Assembly: GCF_017603965.1 (NCBI RefSeq)
Contig: NZ_CP071955.1
Coordinates: 1 to 64,000 of the forward strand
Direction of reading: 5' to 3'
DNA: 64,000 bases
Source: Xanthomonas fragariae
GTDB taxonomy: Bacteria; Pseudomonadota; Gammaproteobacteria; Xanthomonadales; Xanthomonadaceae
Of this stretch, positions 1 through 11,365 are shown piece by piece. The number at the start of each line of letters is the position of its first letter. Within the stretch, counting starts at the first letter, position 1. A program made the translations under genes and the position numbers. Under the pieces are notes generated by a model. That model was not told the origin of the DNA. It saw only the letters and a program-made list of their open reading frames with translations, and did not search any database.

Positions 1-1329
1 ATGGATGCTTGGCCCCGCTGTCTGGAACGTCTTGAAGCTGAATTTCCGCCCGAAGATGTCCACACTTGGTTGAAACCCCTGCAAGCCGAAGACCGCGGCG
101 ACAGCATCGTGCTGTACGCCCCGAACGCCTTCATCGTCGACCAGGTCCGTGAACGCTACCTGGCGCGCATCCGCGAATTGCTGACGTACTTTGCCGGCAA
201 TGGCGACGTGGCGCTGGCGGTCGGCTCGCGCCCACGTGCGCCCGATGCGTTACCCGCACCGATGACTGCGCCCAGTGCGCCGGTTGCCGGGCCGATCGTG
301 CCGTTCGCCGGCAATCTGGATTCGCACTACACCTTCGCCAACTTCGTGGAAGGGCGCAGTAACCAACTCGGTCTGGCCGCCGCGATCCAAGCTGCGCAGA
401 AACCCGGCGACCGCGCGCATAACCCGCTACTGCTGTACGGCAGCACAGGCCTGGGCAAGACCCACCTGATGTTTGCCGCCGGCAACGCGCTACGCCGGGC
501 CAATCCGGCCTCCAAGGTGATGTATCTGCGCTCTGAACAGTTCTTCAGCGCCATGATCCGGGCGCTGCAGGACAAGGCAATGGACCAGTTCAAGCGCCAG
601 TTCCAGCAGATCGATGCGTTGCTGATCGACGACATCCAGTTCTTCGCCGGCAAGGACCGCACGCAGGAAGAGTTCTTCCACACCTTCAACGCGCTGTTCG
701 ATAGCCGCCAGCAGATCATCCTGACCTGCGACCGGTATCCGCGCGAAGTCGAGGGCCTGGAGCCGCGACTGAAGTCGCGCCTGGCCTGGGGCCTGTCGGT
801 GGCGATCGATCCGCCGGATTTCGAGACCCGTGCCGCCATCGTGCTGGCCAAGGCCCGCGAACGCGGCGCAGAGATTCCGGACGACGTGGCGTTTTTGATC
901 GCCAAAAAAATGCGTTCCAATGTGCGCGACTTGGAAGGCGCGCTCAACACGCTGGTGGCGCGCGCCAACTTCACCGGCCGCTCGATCACCGTGGAATTCG
1001 CCCAGGAGACGCTGCGCGACTTACTTCGCGCCCAGCAACAGGCGATCGGCATCCCCAACATCCAGAAGACCGTGGCGGACTACTACGGGCTGCAGATGAA
1101 GGATTTGCTCTCCAAGCGGCGCACGCGCTCGCTGGCGCGCCCGCGCCAGGTGGCGATGGCGCTGACCAAGGAGCTGACAGAGCACAGCCTGCCGGAAATA
1201 GGCGATGCGTTTGCCGGCCGCGACCACACCACCGTGCTGCATGCTTGCAGGCAGATACGCACGTTGATGGAGGCAGACGGCAAGCTTCGGGAAGACTGGG
1301 AAAAGCTGATTCGCAAGCTCAGCGAGTAG
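1..1329 (+). CDS. dnaA: Chromosomal replication initiator protein DnaA
   Basis: DnaA binds DnaA boxes at the origin, melts the AT-rich element and loads the DnaB helicase. The 442-aa product starts at the first base of the window, the usual numbering origin of a chromosome. Visible motifs are an AAA+ Walker A (GSTGLGKTH, about residues 147-155), a Walker B (LLIDDIQFF), and the domain IV DNA-binding signature [13 protein letters not shown] near the C-terminus. The short proline/alanine-rich linker (about residues 78-98) is domain II. Length is normal for the family. It is followed by a gap carrying DnaA boxes and then dnaN, the classical order. Upstream control sequence lies outside the window. 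Confidence 0.98.
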   Translation: MDAWPRCLERLEAEFPPEDVHTWLKPLQAEDRGDSIVLYAPNAFIVDQVRERYLARIRELLTYFAGNGDVALAVGSRPRAPDALPAPMTAPSAPVAGPIVPFAGNLDSHYTFANFVEGRSNQLGLAAAIQAAQKPGDRAHNPLLLYGSTGLGKTHLMFAAGNALRRANPASKVMYLRSEQFFSAMIRALQDKAMDQFKRQFQQIDALLIDDIQFFAGKDRTQEEFFHTFNALFDSRQQIILTCDRYPREVEGLEPRLKSRLAWGLSVAIDPPDFETRAAIVLAKARERGAEIPDDVAFLIAKKMRSNVRDLEGALNTLVARANFTGRSITVEFAQETLRDLLRAQQQAIGIPNIQKTVADYYGLQMKDLLSKRRTRSLARPRQVAMALTKELTEHSLPEIGDAFAGRDHTTVLHACRQIRTLMEADGKLREDWEKLIRKLSE

Positions 1330-1606
1330 GCAATTGACACCCGACTGCTCCCGCTTGGAGAAAAGCGTGGAAACGTTGGGGTCAAATGCGGGAGAATCTG
1401 TGGATAAGGTTGCGCAGTGGTTCGGGTTGAAAACTATCCACAGGCTTTCCCACCAGACCAGGCAGACTAGTCCAACGGCTTTCAAACGTTGAAATGTCTT
1501 TGGAAACAGATAGTTACGGTGGTTATCCGCTAAAAACGGCCCTACCATCACCACCAAGCTTTTGATTTATTCCATCTCTTTTAAAGCATTAGGGGCACGG
1601 AACCAC
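1330..1606. other. dnaA-dnaN intergenic region with DnaA boxes (oriC candidate part)
   Basis: This 277-bp gene-free gap has a perfect DnaA box in reverse orientation (TGTGGATAA, 1399-1407). It also has a one-mismatch box (CTATCCACA, 1434-1442) and a weaker one (TTATCCGCT, 1523-1531). The last 50 bases before dnaN are AT-richer. DnaA boxes between dnaA and dnaN are typical of origins in this lineage or of dnaN autoregulation by DnaA. The dnaN promoter must also lie here. Which of this gap and the dnaN-recF gap is the functional origin cannot be decided from sequence alone. Confidence 0.55.
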
Positions 1607-2707
1607 ATGCGTTTTACACTGCAGCGCGAAGCCTTCCTCAAACCATTGGCACAGGTGGTCAATGTGGTCGAACGCCGTCAAACTCTGCCTGTTTTGGCCA
1701 ACTTGCTGGTGCACGTCAAGGACGGAGAGGTCTCGTTGACCGGCACGGACCTGGAAGTAGAAATGATCTCGCGCACGATGGTGGAAGATGCACAGGACGG
1801 TGAAACTACGATTCCGGCACGCAAGTTGTTCGACATCCTACGGGCCCTGCCCGACGGCAGCCGCGTCACCATCTCGCAGAGCGGTGACAAGGTCACCGTA
1901 CAGGCTGGGCGCAGCCGCTTCACCCTGGCGACGCTACCTGCTACCGATTTCCCTTCAGTGGACGAAGTCGAAGCGACCGAACGTGTGGTAGTGCCGGAAG
2001 CTGGTTTGAAGGAACTGATTGAGCGCACTGCGTTTGCGATGGCGCAGCAGGACGTACGCTACTACCTCAACGGCCTGCTGTTCGACCTGCGCGACGGCTT
2101 GTTGCGCTGTGTTGCCACTGATGGCCACCGTCTGGCGTTGTGTGAGATGGATCTGGAAAAAGCCGGCGGCGCTAAGCGGCAGATCATCGTGCCGCGCAAG
2201 GGAGTGACAGAGTTGCAACGGCTTTTGGAAGGTACCGATCGCGACGTCGAGTTGGAAGTCGGCCGCAGCCATATCCGCGTCAAGCGTGGCGATGTGACCT
2301 TCACCTCCAAATTAATCGATGGCCGCTTCCCCGATTATGAAACGGTAATTCCGATTGGGGCCGACCATGAGGTCAAGGTCGACCGCGAAGCGCTGCGTTC
2401 TTCACTGCAGCGTGCCGCAATTCTGTCGAACGAAAAGTACCGTGGTGTGCGCGTGGAAGTTTCGCCTGGTCAGTTGAAGATCAGCGCCCATAATCCCGAG
2501 CAAGAAGAAGCGCAGGAAGAAATCGAGGCGGACACCAGAGTTGACGACCTAGCGATTGGCTTCAACGTCAATTACTTGCTCGACGCATTGTCTGCACTGC
2601 GCGATGAGCACGTCGTGATCCAGCTTCGCGATGCCAATTCCTCCGCGCTGGTGCGTGAAGCGAGTAGCGAGAAGTCGCGTCATGTGGTGATGCCGCTACG
2701 CCTGTGA
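1607..2707 (+). CDS. dnaN: DNA polymerase III beta subunit (sliding clamp)
   Basis: This is the processivity clamp that encircles DNA and tethers polymerase III and many repair factors. The frame is open from 1562, but the start chosen is the ATG at 1607. It gives MRFTLQREAFLKPL, the conserved beginning of the first clamp domain, and a 366-aa protein of normal family length. The three-fold repeated clamp fold is evident from landmarks such as RQTLPVLANLLV, DGHRLALCEM and KYRGVRVEV, and it ends with the clamp-like VMPLRL. It follows dnaA in the standard order. A MITE-like repeat begins 4 bp after its stop codon, so the normal dnaN-recF linkage has been disturbed. Confidence 0.97.
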   Translation: MRFTLQREAFLKPLAQVVNVVERRQTLPVLANLLVHVKDGEVSLTGTDLEVEMISRTMVEDAQDGETTIPARKLFDILRALPDGSRVTISQSGDKVTVQAGRSRFTLATLPATDFPSVDEVEATERVVVPEAGLKELIERTAFAMAQQDVRYYLNGLLFDLRDGLLRCVATDGHRLALCEMDLEKAGGAKRQIIVPRKGVTELQRLLEGTDRDVELEVGRSHIRVKRGDVTFTSKLIDGRFPDYETVIPIGADHEVKVDREALRSSLQRAAILSNEKYRGVRVEVSPGQLKISAHNPEQEEAQEEIEADTRVDDLAIGFNVNYLLDALSALRDEHVVIQLRDANSSALVREASSEKSRHVVMPLRL

Positions 2708-2710
2708 CAT

Positions 2711-2851
2711 TAAGAGCGGCTAACAAAACGACTGCGCCGCCGTCAGGCGGCCGGTGCTCGGAATCGGCATATACCACGCGTACACTCCAGTTCCTCCGCG
2801 CCGTTCGCTCCCACCGGAGGACTGCTCGCTACGTTTTGTTAGCCGTTTTAA
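2711..2851 (+). repeat. MITE-like repeat, copy 1 (about 141 bp)
   Basis: The left end is TAAGAGCGGCTAACAAAACG and the right end is its imperfect inverse (ACGTTTTGTTAGCCGTTTTA). The interior (CCGGTGCTCGGAATCGGCAT, then ACACTCCAGTTCC) recurs in the other copies listed here. It has no coding capacity. Flanks read TTAA on the left and TTAAA on the right, compatible with a duplicated TTAA target. It starts 4 bp after the dnaN stop and, by pairing of its ends, could form a long hairpin that terminates dnaN transcription. Confidence 0.85.
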
Positions 2852-2890
2852 AGTTCCACGTGGAACACAAAATCCCCGCCGAAGCGTAAT

Positions 2891-3599
2891 GCCGTTCACT
2901 CAAGCGGAGCAGCCTTTCGATCTACCGGATAGCGGGTCTTCGAGATCTTCACCGTCCTTGGCCGCGTAGGCATTCGAGGAACAGGCTCGCGATGCCTGAG
3001 CGAAGTTGGGATAGGCGTCTTCCTGTGGCGGAAGCCGGATTGGCTGCGGCCATCACGATGAGTTGCACTGCGATGTACTGGCAGACCGGTGTGAATCGGA
3101 TGTCCGCAGGCGTTGTGCCAAACGCCACAGCTGCCTGACCGGCTTCACGTCCAATGATGTTGTAAGCCAGCAGCAACCCCCAGACCTCCTGGTACACCAA
3201 GTCGATCTTCTTGCTGCGTAAGGTCGTTGCGTTGTGCTGCATCGAGCTTTTGATGTCGCGCAAACCCAGTTCGATTTCCCATCGCTGCTGGTAAAGCGTT
3301 GCGACAGACTTGGCGCTGTAAGTGGTGGCAGGCAGCGAGGTCAGTACCGACTTTCTTTTCCCCTGATGCAGATAGCTCACTTCACGCACGTCCCAGTGCG
3401 TGGGAAGCGCTGGATTGCGTTTTCTGGGTGCGAGCTCGTGCACCGGCTCCACCGGAATATTCTGCAGTAAAAGTGCTCAGGTTGGAGAAGTTGAACAGGT
3501 CGCCAAGGTCGAACAGCTGCTGTTGAAGGGACACAAAAAAATCCGATACCAGAGGTCTGGTATCGGATTTTCGGTGACTCATTTGCTTAAGTGAACAGC
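2891..3599 (-). mobile_element. Internally deleted IS4-type element, copy 1
   Basis: A 709-bp segment is bounded by inverted repeats (GTTCACTCAAGC at the left, GCTTAAGTGAAC at the right). It is almost identical to 21672-22380. It encodes only the two ends of an IS4-type transposase. Both copies carry the same internal deletion, so the deleted form itself has moved or been duplicated. The sequence ACCGCTATGCGGGGGTTTTC just outside the right end is also shared by both copies, so the true end may lie about 25 bp further out (to about 3625). Confidence 0.75.
2949..3582 (-). pseudogene. IS4-family transposase, internally deleted and frameshifted
   Basis: Reading on the minus strand, about 45 N-terminal residues (MSHRKSDTRPLVSDFFVSLQ...) run with a frameshift directly into the C-terminal about 165 residues. 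That C-terminal part holds the YQQRWEIELGLRDIKSSM segment. This is the YREK-type signature of IS4 transposases and includes the catalytic glutamate. The central part carrying the first two catalytic aspartates is missing; intact relatives are roughly 400-450 aa. It cannot be active. The copy at 21730-22363 has the same deletion but a different frame-disrupting base change. Confidence 0.8.
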
Positions 3600-4300
3600 A
3601 ATACCGCTATGCGGGGGTTTTCATGTCGGCTATGGGATTTGCAATCTCCTTGCAGTATGTGACTTGGGGATCGCTTAGCTCTGCTGACGCCTAAGCGCAC
3701 TTGCAACGCATGGCTAAGTCGTCAGTCGAATGTGCAACGCTGTGAGCCTCAGGTTCGCAATGCTGTTAGCAGCACAAGAAACAAATCACCGCACATTTTG
3801 AGAAAAAGTCTCCTTGGTTCTTGCATTGAGTAGCTGTCGCTGCAGTTGCGCTATAAGCGCATTCTCTTTCAGTCATGAATTCAAGTACTAAATGATAGCC
3901 AAAGGCGGTCTCAACGGTACTGCTTGTCCCGAAGATGCTGACTTCCTCTGCTAACGCTTTGAGAAGTCTGTTTTTGACTTATGCACATCCAGTTGTGCTT
4001 TTAAATCTGGAAATAACTTAAGAGCTTAGTGGTGATGGTAGGGCAAGATTTTGCCGAAAAAATATTAACCTATTGTTTTTAATAACTTTTTCCACCTTGA
4101 AACCCTGTGTTTATTATCCTGTTTTCGGTCCGACAACCTGTGGATAAGCGAAAACGCATCTGCGAGACTTGAAATTATCCACAGGTTGTCCCCAGCCTAT
4201 ACTGGTGCGTCTTCACGTACGTTTGCGCAGGATCCATACCGATCGCGTATCCTCCGCCTCACCCAGTACGCCGGATTACAGCTTCAGAGCAGACCGATCG
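3600..4300. other. AT-rich dnaN-recF gap with three DnaA boxes (oriC candidate part)
   Basis: This 700-bp region has no credible gene and a visibly lower GC content than anything around it. It contains three boxes matching TTATNCACA: TTATGCACA (3979-3987, +), TGTGGATAA (4139-4147, -) and TTATCCACA (4175-4183, +). A strongly AT-rich stretch (about 4056-4096, AAAAAATATTAACC onward) lies between the first and second and could serve as an unwinding element. The recF promoter should lie in the last 100 bp. The mix of boxes and an AT-rich stretch looks more origin-like than the dnaA-dnaN gap, but no function is proven. Confidence 0.5.
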
Positions 4301-5407
4301 ATGCACGTAGTGCGATTGTCCATCCATCGACTTCGTCGTTTCGAGACCGTCGAGCTTTGCCCCGCCAGTTCCTTGAACCTGCTGACAGGCGACAATGGCG
4401 CAGGCAAGACCAGCGTGCTTGAAGCCCTGCATGTGATGGCTTACGGGCGTAGTTTCCGGGGGAGGGTACGCGATGGGTTGATCCAGCAAGGCGCAAGCGA
4501 TCTGGAAGTGTTCGTGGAGTGGTGCGAGCGGAACGGGGAAGCGGGGCAACGGTCGCGTCGGGCTGGTCTGCGCCACAGCGGTCATGAATGGACCGGTCGT
4601 CTCGATGGTCAGGATGTTACGCAACTAGGCGCACTCTGCGCGGCATTGGCGGTACTGACTTTCGAACCCGGCAGCCATGTGCTGATCAACGGTGGTGGTG
4701 AACCCCGTAGGCGCTTCCTTGACTGGGGCTTGTTCCACGTGGAACCTAACTTTCTGACGCTGTGGCGGCGTTACGCACGGGCACTCAAGCAACGCAACGT
4801 CTTGTTGAAGCAGGGCGCGCAGCCGCGCATGCTGGACGCCTGGGATCATGAGCTTGCTGAATCCGGCGAAACACTGACCTCCCGACGCATTCGTTACCTA
4901 GAGCGTCTGCAAGACCGGCTAATTCCGATGGCAAACGCCATCGCTCCCTCGCTCAACTTGTCGGCACTGAGCTTCGCACCAGGTTGGAAGCACCACGACG
5001 TATCGCTCGCCGACGCACTGTTTTTGGCGCGGGAGCGCGATCGCCAGAATGGCTATACTTCGCAGGGGCCGCACCGCGCCGATTGGGTTCCCGTTTTTGA
5101 TGTGTTGCCTAGCAAGGACGCACTATCGCGAGGCCAAGCCAAGCTCACTGCCCTCGCCTGCTTGCTCGCGCAGGCTGAAGACTTCGCATATGAACGCGGC
5201 GAATGGCCTGTGATCGCGCTAGATGACCTCGGCTCGGAATTGGATCGGCACCACCAAGCGCGCGTGCTGCAGCGGCTCGCCTCTGCGCCAGCGCAAGTGT
5301 TGATTACTGCCACCGAAATCCCGCCAGGGCTTGCAGATGCAGGCGCATTGCTGCACCGGTTCCACGTGGAACACGGGCAAGTGACTATCCACACCTCCTC
5401 AGACTGA
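4301..5407 (+). CDS. recF: DNA replication and repair protein RecF
   Basis: RecF is an SMC-like ATPase that directs RecOR-dependent loading of RecA at gaps. The open frame extends upstream to 4169. The ATG at 4301 is chosen because MHVVRLSIHRLRRFETVEL matches the conserved N-terminus, giving 368 aa. Motifs are a Walker A GDNGAGKTS (about residues 30-38), the ABC-type signature region LSRGQAKLTALACLLAQA, and a Walker B VIALDDLGSELD. It sits between the origin-like gap and gyrB in the usual replication cluster. A candidate gyrB promoter starts 29 bp after its stop. Confidence 0.96.
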   Translation: MHVVRLSIHRLRRFETVELCPASSLNLLTGDNGAGKTSVLEALHVMAYGRSFRGRVRDGLIQQGASDLEVFVEWCERNGEAGQRSRRAGLRHSGHEWTGRLDGQDVTQLGALCAALAVLTFEPGSHVLINGGGEPRRRFLDWGLFHVEPNFLTLWRRYARALKQRNVLLKQGAQPRMLDAWDHELAESGETLTSRRIRYLERLQDRLIPMANAIAPSLNLSALSFAPGWKHHDVSLADALFLARERDRQNGYTSQGPHRADWVPVFDVLPSKDALSRGQAKLTALACLLAQAEDFAYERGEWPVIALDDLGSELDRHHQARVLQRLASAPAQVLITATEIPPGLADAGALLHRFHVEHGQVTIHTSSD

Positions 5408-5435
5408 GCCAGCACGGCCAGTGTTGGGCGACTGG

Positions 5436-7966
<2,531 letters not shown>

Positions 7967-7972
7967 GCCGCT

Positions 7973-8020
7973 CTCGCCCGTCGTTGCGTCGCTAAGGCGA
8001 TGCGCTGGCGGGCGGGCGAG
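7973..8020 (+). terminator. Inverted repeat after gyrB, possible terminator
   Basis: CTCGCCCG (7973-7980) is repeated inverted as CGGGCGAG (8013-8020). A long 32-base loop that itself can fold separates the arms. No T-tract follows, so it may be a weak or Rho-assisted terminator, or only an mRNA structure between the two genes. Confidence 0.3.
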
Positions 8021-8037
8021 GTGTACGCAGGACGATG

Positions 8038-8874
8038 ATGAGCACACATTTCCCACCGCTTCCGGCACCGCATACCGCTTCCGGCAAGCTTCCGCTGCTG
8101 CCCGTGCTTGTCGGCTTCAGCATCGACGTACTGATCGCCACCGGCCTGCTGCTGACGCTCAGCGTGGCCGGTTTTGCGCTATGGGGCGCGGTGCGTGGCT
8201 TCAGCCACGTGCAAGCGGCCAAAGCGCATGGCTTGACGCTCTCCTCGGCCGAGATCATGGCCGCCATCGGCCAGCCCGGCGTGGCGGTGCAATTGCTCAG
8301 CGCGTCGGTTAGCACGGCCACACCGGCGGTGCTGCTGTACTACTGGCGTCGCCGCGCGACACCCGTAGAACATGCTGCCTCGCGGGCCGCCACAAGGCGC
8401 GCATCTACCTGGGGCTGGACCGGCCTGATCGCCGCGGCTGTGTTTCTGCTCAGCAACCTGGTCAGCGCCACCGCTTCGGCCCTGGGCATCAAGCCGGCGC
8501 CGACCAATCTGCCATTGATGGAAGAAGCCATCAAACAATGGCCGGTGGCATTGGTGTTGTTTGCGGTGGTGATCGCCCCGTCTTACGAAGAACTGCTGTT
8601 CCGACGCGTGTTGTTCGGACGCCTGCTCAGCGCCGGTCGCCCATGGCTGGGTATTGCGCTGAGCAGCGCGATCTTTGCCCTGGTGCACGAAGTACCTGGC
8701 ATCAGCGGCAACGGCCCGGCCGCCATCGCGCAACTATGGTTGGTCTACGGCAGCATTGGCGCGGCGTTTGCGTGGCTGTATTGGCGCACTGGCACACTGT
8801 GGGCACCCATCGCCGCACACGGTATCAACAACGCCACCGCTTTGGTGGCGCTTTATTTTTTTGGGCTCGCCTGA
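8038..8874 (+). CDS. CPBP-family intramembrane metalloprotease
   Basis: This is a 278-aa polytopic membrane protein. The motif EELLFRR in SYEELLFRRVLFG (EExxxR type), a later histidine in FALVHE and another in AAHGINNA match the CPBP (Abi/CAAX-protease-like) glutamic intramembrane protease family. About six hydrophobic segments are visible. Substrate is unknown; members process prenylated proteins, bacteriocins or regulators. There are two ATGs in tandem. The second (8038) has the better spacing to AGGA at 8029-8032; the first would be at 8035. It follows gyrB after a palindrome and precedes an M48 protease, so this stretch carries two proteases of the cell envelope. Confidence 0.85.
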   Translation: MSTHFPPLPAPHTASGKLPLLPVLVGFSIDVLIATGLLLTLSVAGFALWGAVRGFSHVQAAKAHGLTLSSAEIMAAIGQPGVAVQLLSASVSTATPAVLLYYWRRRATPVEHAASRAATRRASTWGWTGLIAAAVFLLSNLVSATASALGIKPAPTNLPLMEEAIKQWPVALVLFAVVIAPSYEELLFRRVLFGRLLSAGRPWLGIALSSAIFALVHEVPGISGNGPAAIAQLWLVYGSIGAAFAWLYWRTGTLWAPIAAHGINNATALVALYFFGLA

Positions 8875-8936
8875 GCCGCTTGACGAAAAGTTAAGCCGAG
8901 CCTGCCAAAATGGCCCTAGGATTCTAGGGGGATCGA

Positions 8937-9743
8937 ATGAAAGCTAGGCTGTTGATCGTTATTGCCCTCCTTGCCTTGACGGCATGTGCCACCACCACTT
9001 CGCCAACCGGCCGCCGACAGGTGGTGGGAGGCGTGTCGCAACAACAGCTCGACCAGCTCGGCGCGCAGTCGTTTGCGCAGACCAAGGCCAAAGAAAAAGT
9101 CAGTACCGACGGCAGGCAAAATGCCTATGTGCAATGCGTGGTCAACGCGCTGGTTGCGCAGTTGCAGCCGCAATGGCGCCAAACCCGCTGGGAAACGGCG
9201 CTGTTCGTGGATGACGAAGCCAATGCATTTGCTCTGCCCGGCGGCAAGGTGGGCGTAAACACCGGCATTTTCACCGTTGCCAAGACCCAGGATCAGTTGG
9301 CCGCCGTGCTTGGACACGAGATCGGGCATGTGATTTCGCGCCACCATGAAGAACGCATCACCCGTCAGCTCGGCGCACAGGCCGGCCTGGACATCATCGG
9401 CGCTCTGGCCGGTGCGGCCTATGGAGATGGAGCCGCTAGCGCGGTCAATCAGGTCGGCAGTATGACCGCCCAGACAGTGTTTTTGCTACCCGGCTCGCGC
9501 ACGCAAGAGAGCGAGGCCGATGTGGTCGGTCAGCGTTTGATGGCCCAGGCAGGCTTCGATCCTGCCCAGGCAGTGACGTTGTGGCAGAACATGATGTCTG
9601 CCAGTGGCAACCGTCAGCCGCAGTGGCTGTCCACCCACCCCGCCCCCGCCAACCGGATTCGCGAACTGCAGGCCGACGTCAATCAGCTCGAACCGGTCTA
9701 CCAGCAGGCGCTACAGGACGGCCATGGGCCGCATTGTGGCTAG
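8937..9743 (+). CDS. M48-family metalloprotease lipoprotein
   Basis: This 268-aa secreted lipoprotein has a signal peptide ending in a lipobox (LTAC, cysteine about residue 17). It is therefore anchored to a membrane and faces the periplasm. The zinc motif is LGHEIGHVISRHHEE (HExxH), with the third ligand region ESEADVVGQRLM. This places it in peptidase family M48, close to LoiP/YcaL-type outer-membrane quality-control proteases. The start has a strong Shine-Dalgarno (AGGGGGA). Its TAG stop codon is formed by the first bases of a divergent MITE-like repeat, so the extreme C-terminus may have been altered by that insertion. Confidence 0.9.
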   Translation: MKARLLIVIALLALTACATTTSPTGRRQVVGGVSQQQLDQLGAQSFAQTKAKEKVSTDGRQNAYVQCVVNALVAQLQPQWRQTRWETALFVDDEANAFALPGGKVGVNTGIFTVAKTQDQLAAVLGHEIGHVISRHHEERITRQLGAQAGLDIIGALAGAAYGDGAASAVNQVGSMTAQTVFLLPGSRTQESEADVVGQRLMAQAGFDPAQAVTLWQNMMSASGNRQPQWLSTHPAPANRIRELQADVNQLEPVYQQALQDGHGPHCG

Positions 9744-9868
9744 AGTGACTAACAAAACGTTATGTCTCCCATCTGCCGGGCGCTGGTGATGCCCTGAATC
9801 GACCAGTGGCCAAGTACACTTCGGTCCCGAGCGCATCAACCCCGCATCTGTTGTTAGCTGCTCTAAGA
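9741..9868 (+). repeat. Diverged MITE-like repeat, copy 2
   Basis: It opens with TAGAGTGACTAACAAAACG and ends with TTGTTAGCTGCTCTAAGA, recognisable inverted ends of the family. The interior is strongly diverged from the other copies, so this is an old insertion. It overlaps the stop codon of the M48 protease gene. Confidence 0.6.
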
Positions 9869-10016
9869 CTTCGTCTCACGTACTGATTGTCGCAATACCG
9901 CATGGAAACCGTTTTCGGGAAGTGAGACTTTCTGCTACGTTTGCCGGCTGAGATTTTTCGTACAGCGTCTATTCCGCTTTTCGTACCGCCTGACGGCGGC
10001 TCGTCCGAGGTAAAAC

Positions 10017-11213
10017 ATGAAACTGCTCAACCGCAAGCAAGCCCTGTTGTCCTTGTTCATCGCCGCCTCCCTGGGCGGGGCTGTGGTTGCCGACGCGGTC
10101 GCCCAGTCCGACCGCTCGTCCGAGCGTGCCAGCCGCAAGTCCAAGAACAGCGGCAAGGCCGAAGAGCTATACCCGCAGTCCACGCGCGCAGCACCGACCA
10201 TCAAGCCCTCGTCCAAGCTGAGCAGTAAGCTGCAGAAGCTGATCGAAACCTTCAACAAGGGCGAAGACTATCCAGGCGTGCGTACCCAGGCCGATGAGAT
10301 CCTGGCCAACAGTGCTGCCAATGAAGCCGACAAGGCGCTCGCCGCCCAGCTCGCTGCGCAAGCGGCCTACAATCTGGACGACGTCGCCGCTGCCAAAAAG
10401 TACCTGCAGCAGGCGATCAGCCTGAATACGCTGGACAACAACGGCCAGTTCCAGTCGATGCTGATGCTGGCCCAGTTGCAGTTGCAGGATAACCAGCAGG
10501 CTGAGGGTTTGGTCACGTTGGACAAATATCTGGATGAGAGCAAGTCGCAGCGTCCGGAAGATCTGATTCTCAAGGGCCAAGCGCTGTATCAGGTCGAGCG
10601 CTACAAGGAAGCGATTCCGGTGTTGAAGCAAGCCATCGCCGCCTCGCCCGAGCCGAAGGACGCCTGGAACCAGTTGCTGATGTCGTCCTACGCCGAAGCC
10701 GGTCAGACCGGTGAAGCCGTCGCCGCTGCCGAGGCGCTCGCCGTCAAAAGCCCGGGCGACAAGAAGGCGCAGCTCAACCTGGCCAGTATGTATATGCAGG
10801 CCGATCAGATGGACAAGGCCGCTGCGGTGATGGATAAGCTGCGTGCCGCCGGGCAGTTGACCGAAGAAAAGGAATACAAGCAGCTGTATTCCATCTACGC
10901 CAACACCGAGAAAAAAGAAAAGGACGTCATCGCTGTTATCAATGAAGGTATGCAAAAAGGCATCCTAAAGCCTGATTATCAGACATATCTCGCGTTGGCG
11001 CAGTCCTACTACTACAGCGAGGATGTGCCGAAGGCGATCGAGAACTGGCAAAAAGCCGCACCGCTTTCCAAGGACGGCGAGACCTATTTGAATCTGGCCA
11101 AGGTGCTGCATTCGGAAGGTCGCATCCCGGAGGCCAGGCAGGCCGCGCAGCAGGCGATCGCCAAGGGAGTCAAAAAACCTGATGACGCAAAGAAGATCAT
11201 TAACTTGAAGTAA
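10017..11213 (+). CDS. Secreted tetratricopeptide-repeat protein
   Basis: This 398-aa protein has an N-terminal signal peptide (hydrophobic residues about 8-28, cleavage after ADAVA). A basic Ser/Lys/Arg-rich linker follows, then a series of TPR helices from about residue 60 to the C-terminus. Repeated alternations such as AAQAAYNLDDVAAAKKYLQQAI and LKGQALYQVERYKEAIPVLKQAI support this. TPR proteins are scaffolds; no enzymatic motif is visible. It lies 152 bp upstream of tonB in the same orientation, so a periplasmic role linked to TonB-dependent transport is an inference from context only. It has a good ribosome-binding site (CGAGGTAAAAC). Confidence 0.85.
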   Translation: MKLLNRKQALLSLFIAASLGGAVVADAVAQSDRSSERASRKSKNSGKAEELYPQSTRAAPTIKPSSKLSSKLQKLIETFNKGEDYPGVRTQADEILANSAANEADKALAAQLAAQAAYNLDDVAAAKKYLQQAISLNTLDNNGQFQSMLMLAQLQLQDNQQAEGLVTLDKYLDESKSQRPEDLILKGQALYQVERYKEAIPVLKQAIAASPEPKDAWNQLLMSSYAEAGQTGEAVAAAEALAVKSPGDKKAQLNLASMYMQADQMDKAAAVMDKLRAAGQLTEEKEYKQLYSIYANTEKKEKDVIAVINEGMQKGILKPDYQTYLALAQSYYYSEDVPKAIENWQKAAPLSKDGETYLNLAKVLHSEGRIPEARQAAQQAIAKGVKKPDDAKKIINLK

Positions 11214-11365
11214 AAAAGAAAATAAACCCCCGAAGTCCATGTATTTTTAGTGGTGACAGCACTCGGGATTGGTATAAGCTTGGGAGTTCCTGCGGCGTCA
11301 AAGCCGTCCGAAAACCTGGGGATCATTACAGTGATCCGGGCCCCTACTGAAAGAGCCATTGGCGC

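Noticed and set aside
5385..5393. DnaA-box-like CTATCCACA near the end of recF
   Set aside because: It has a mismatch to the strict consensus and is inside a coding region without neighbouring boxes; probably chance.
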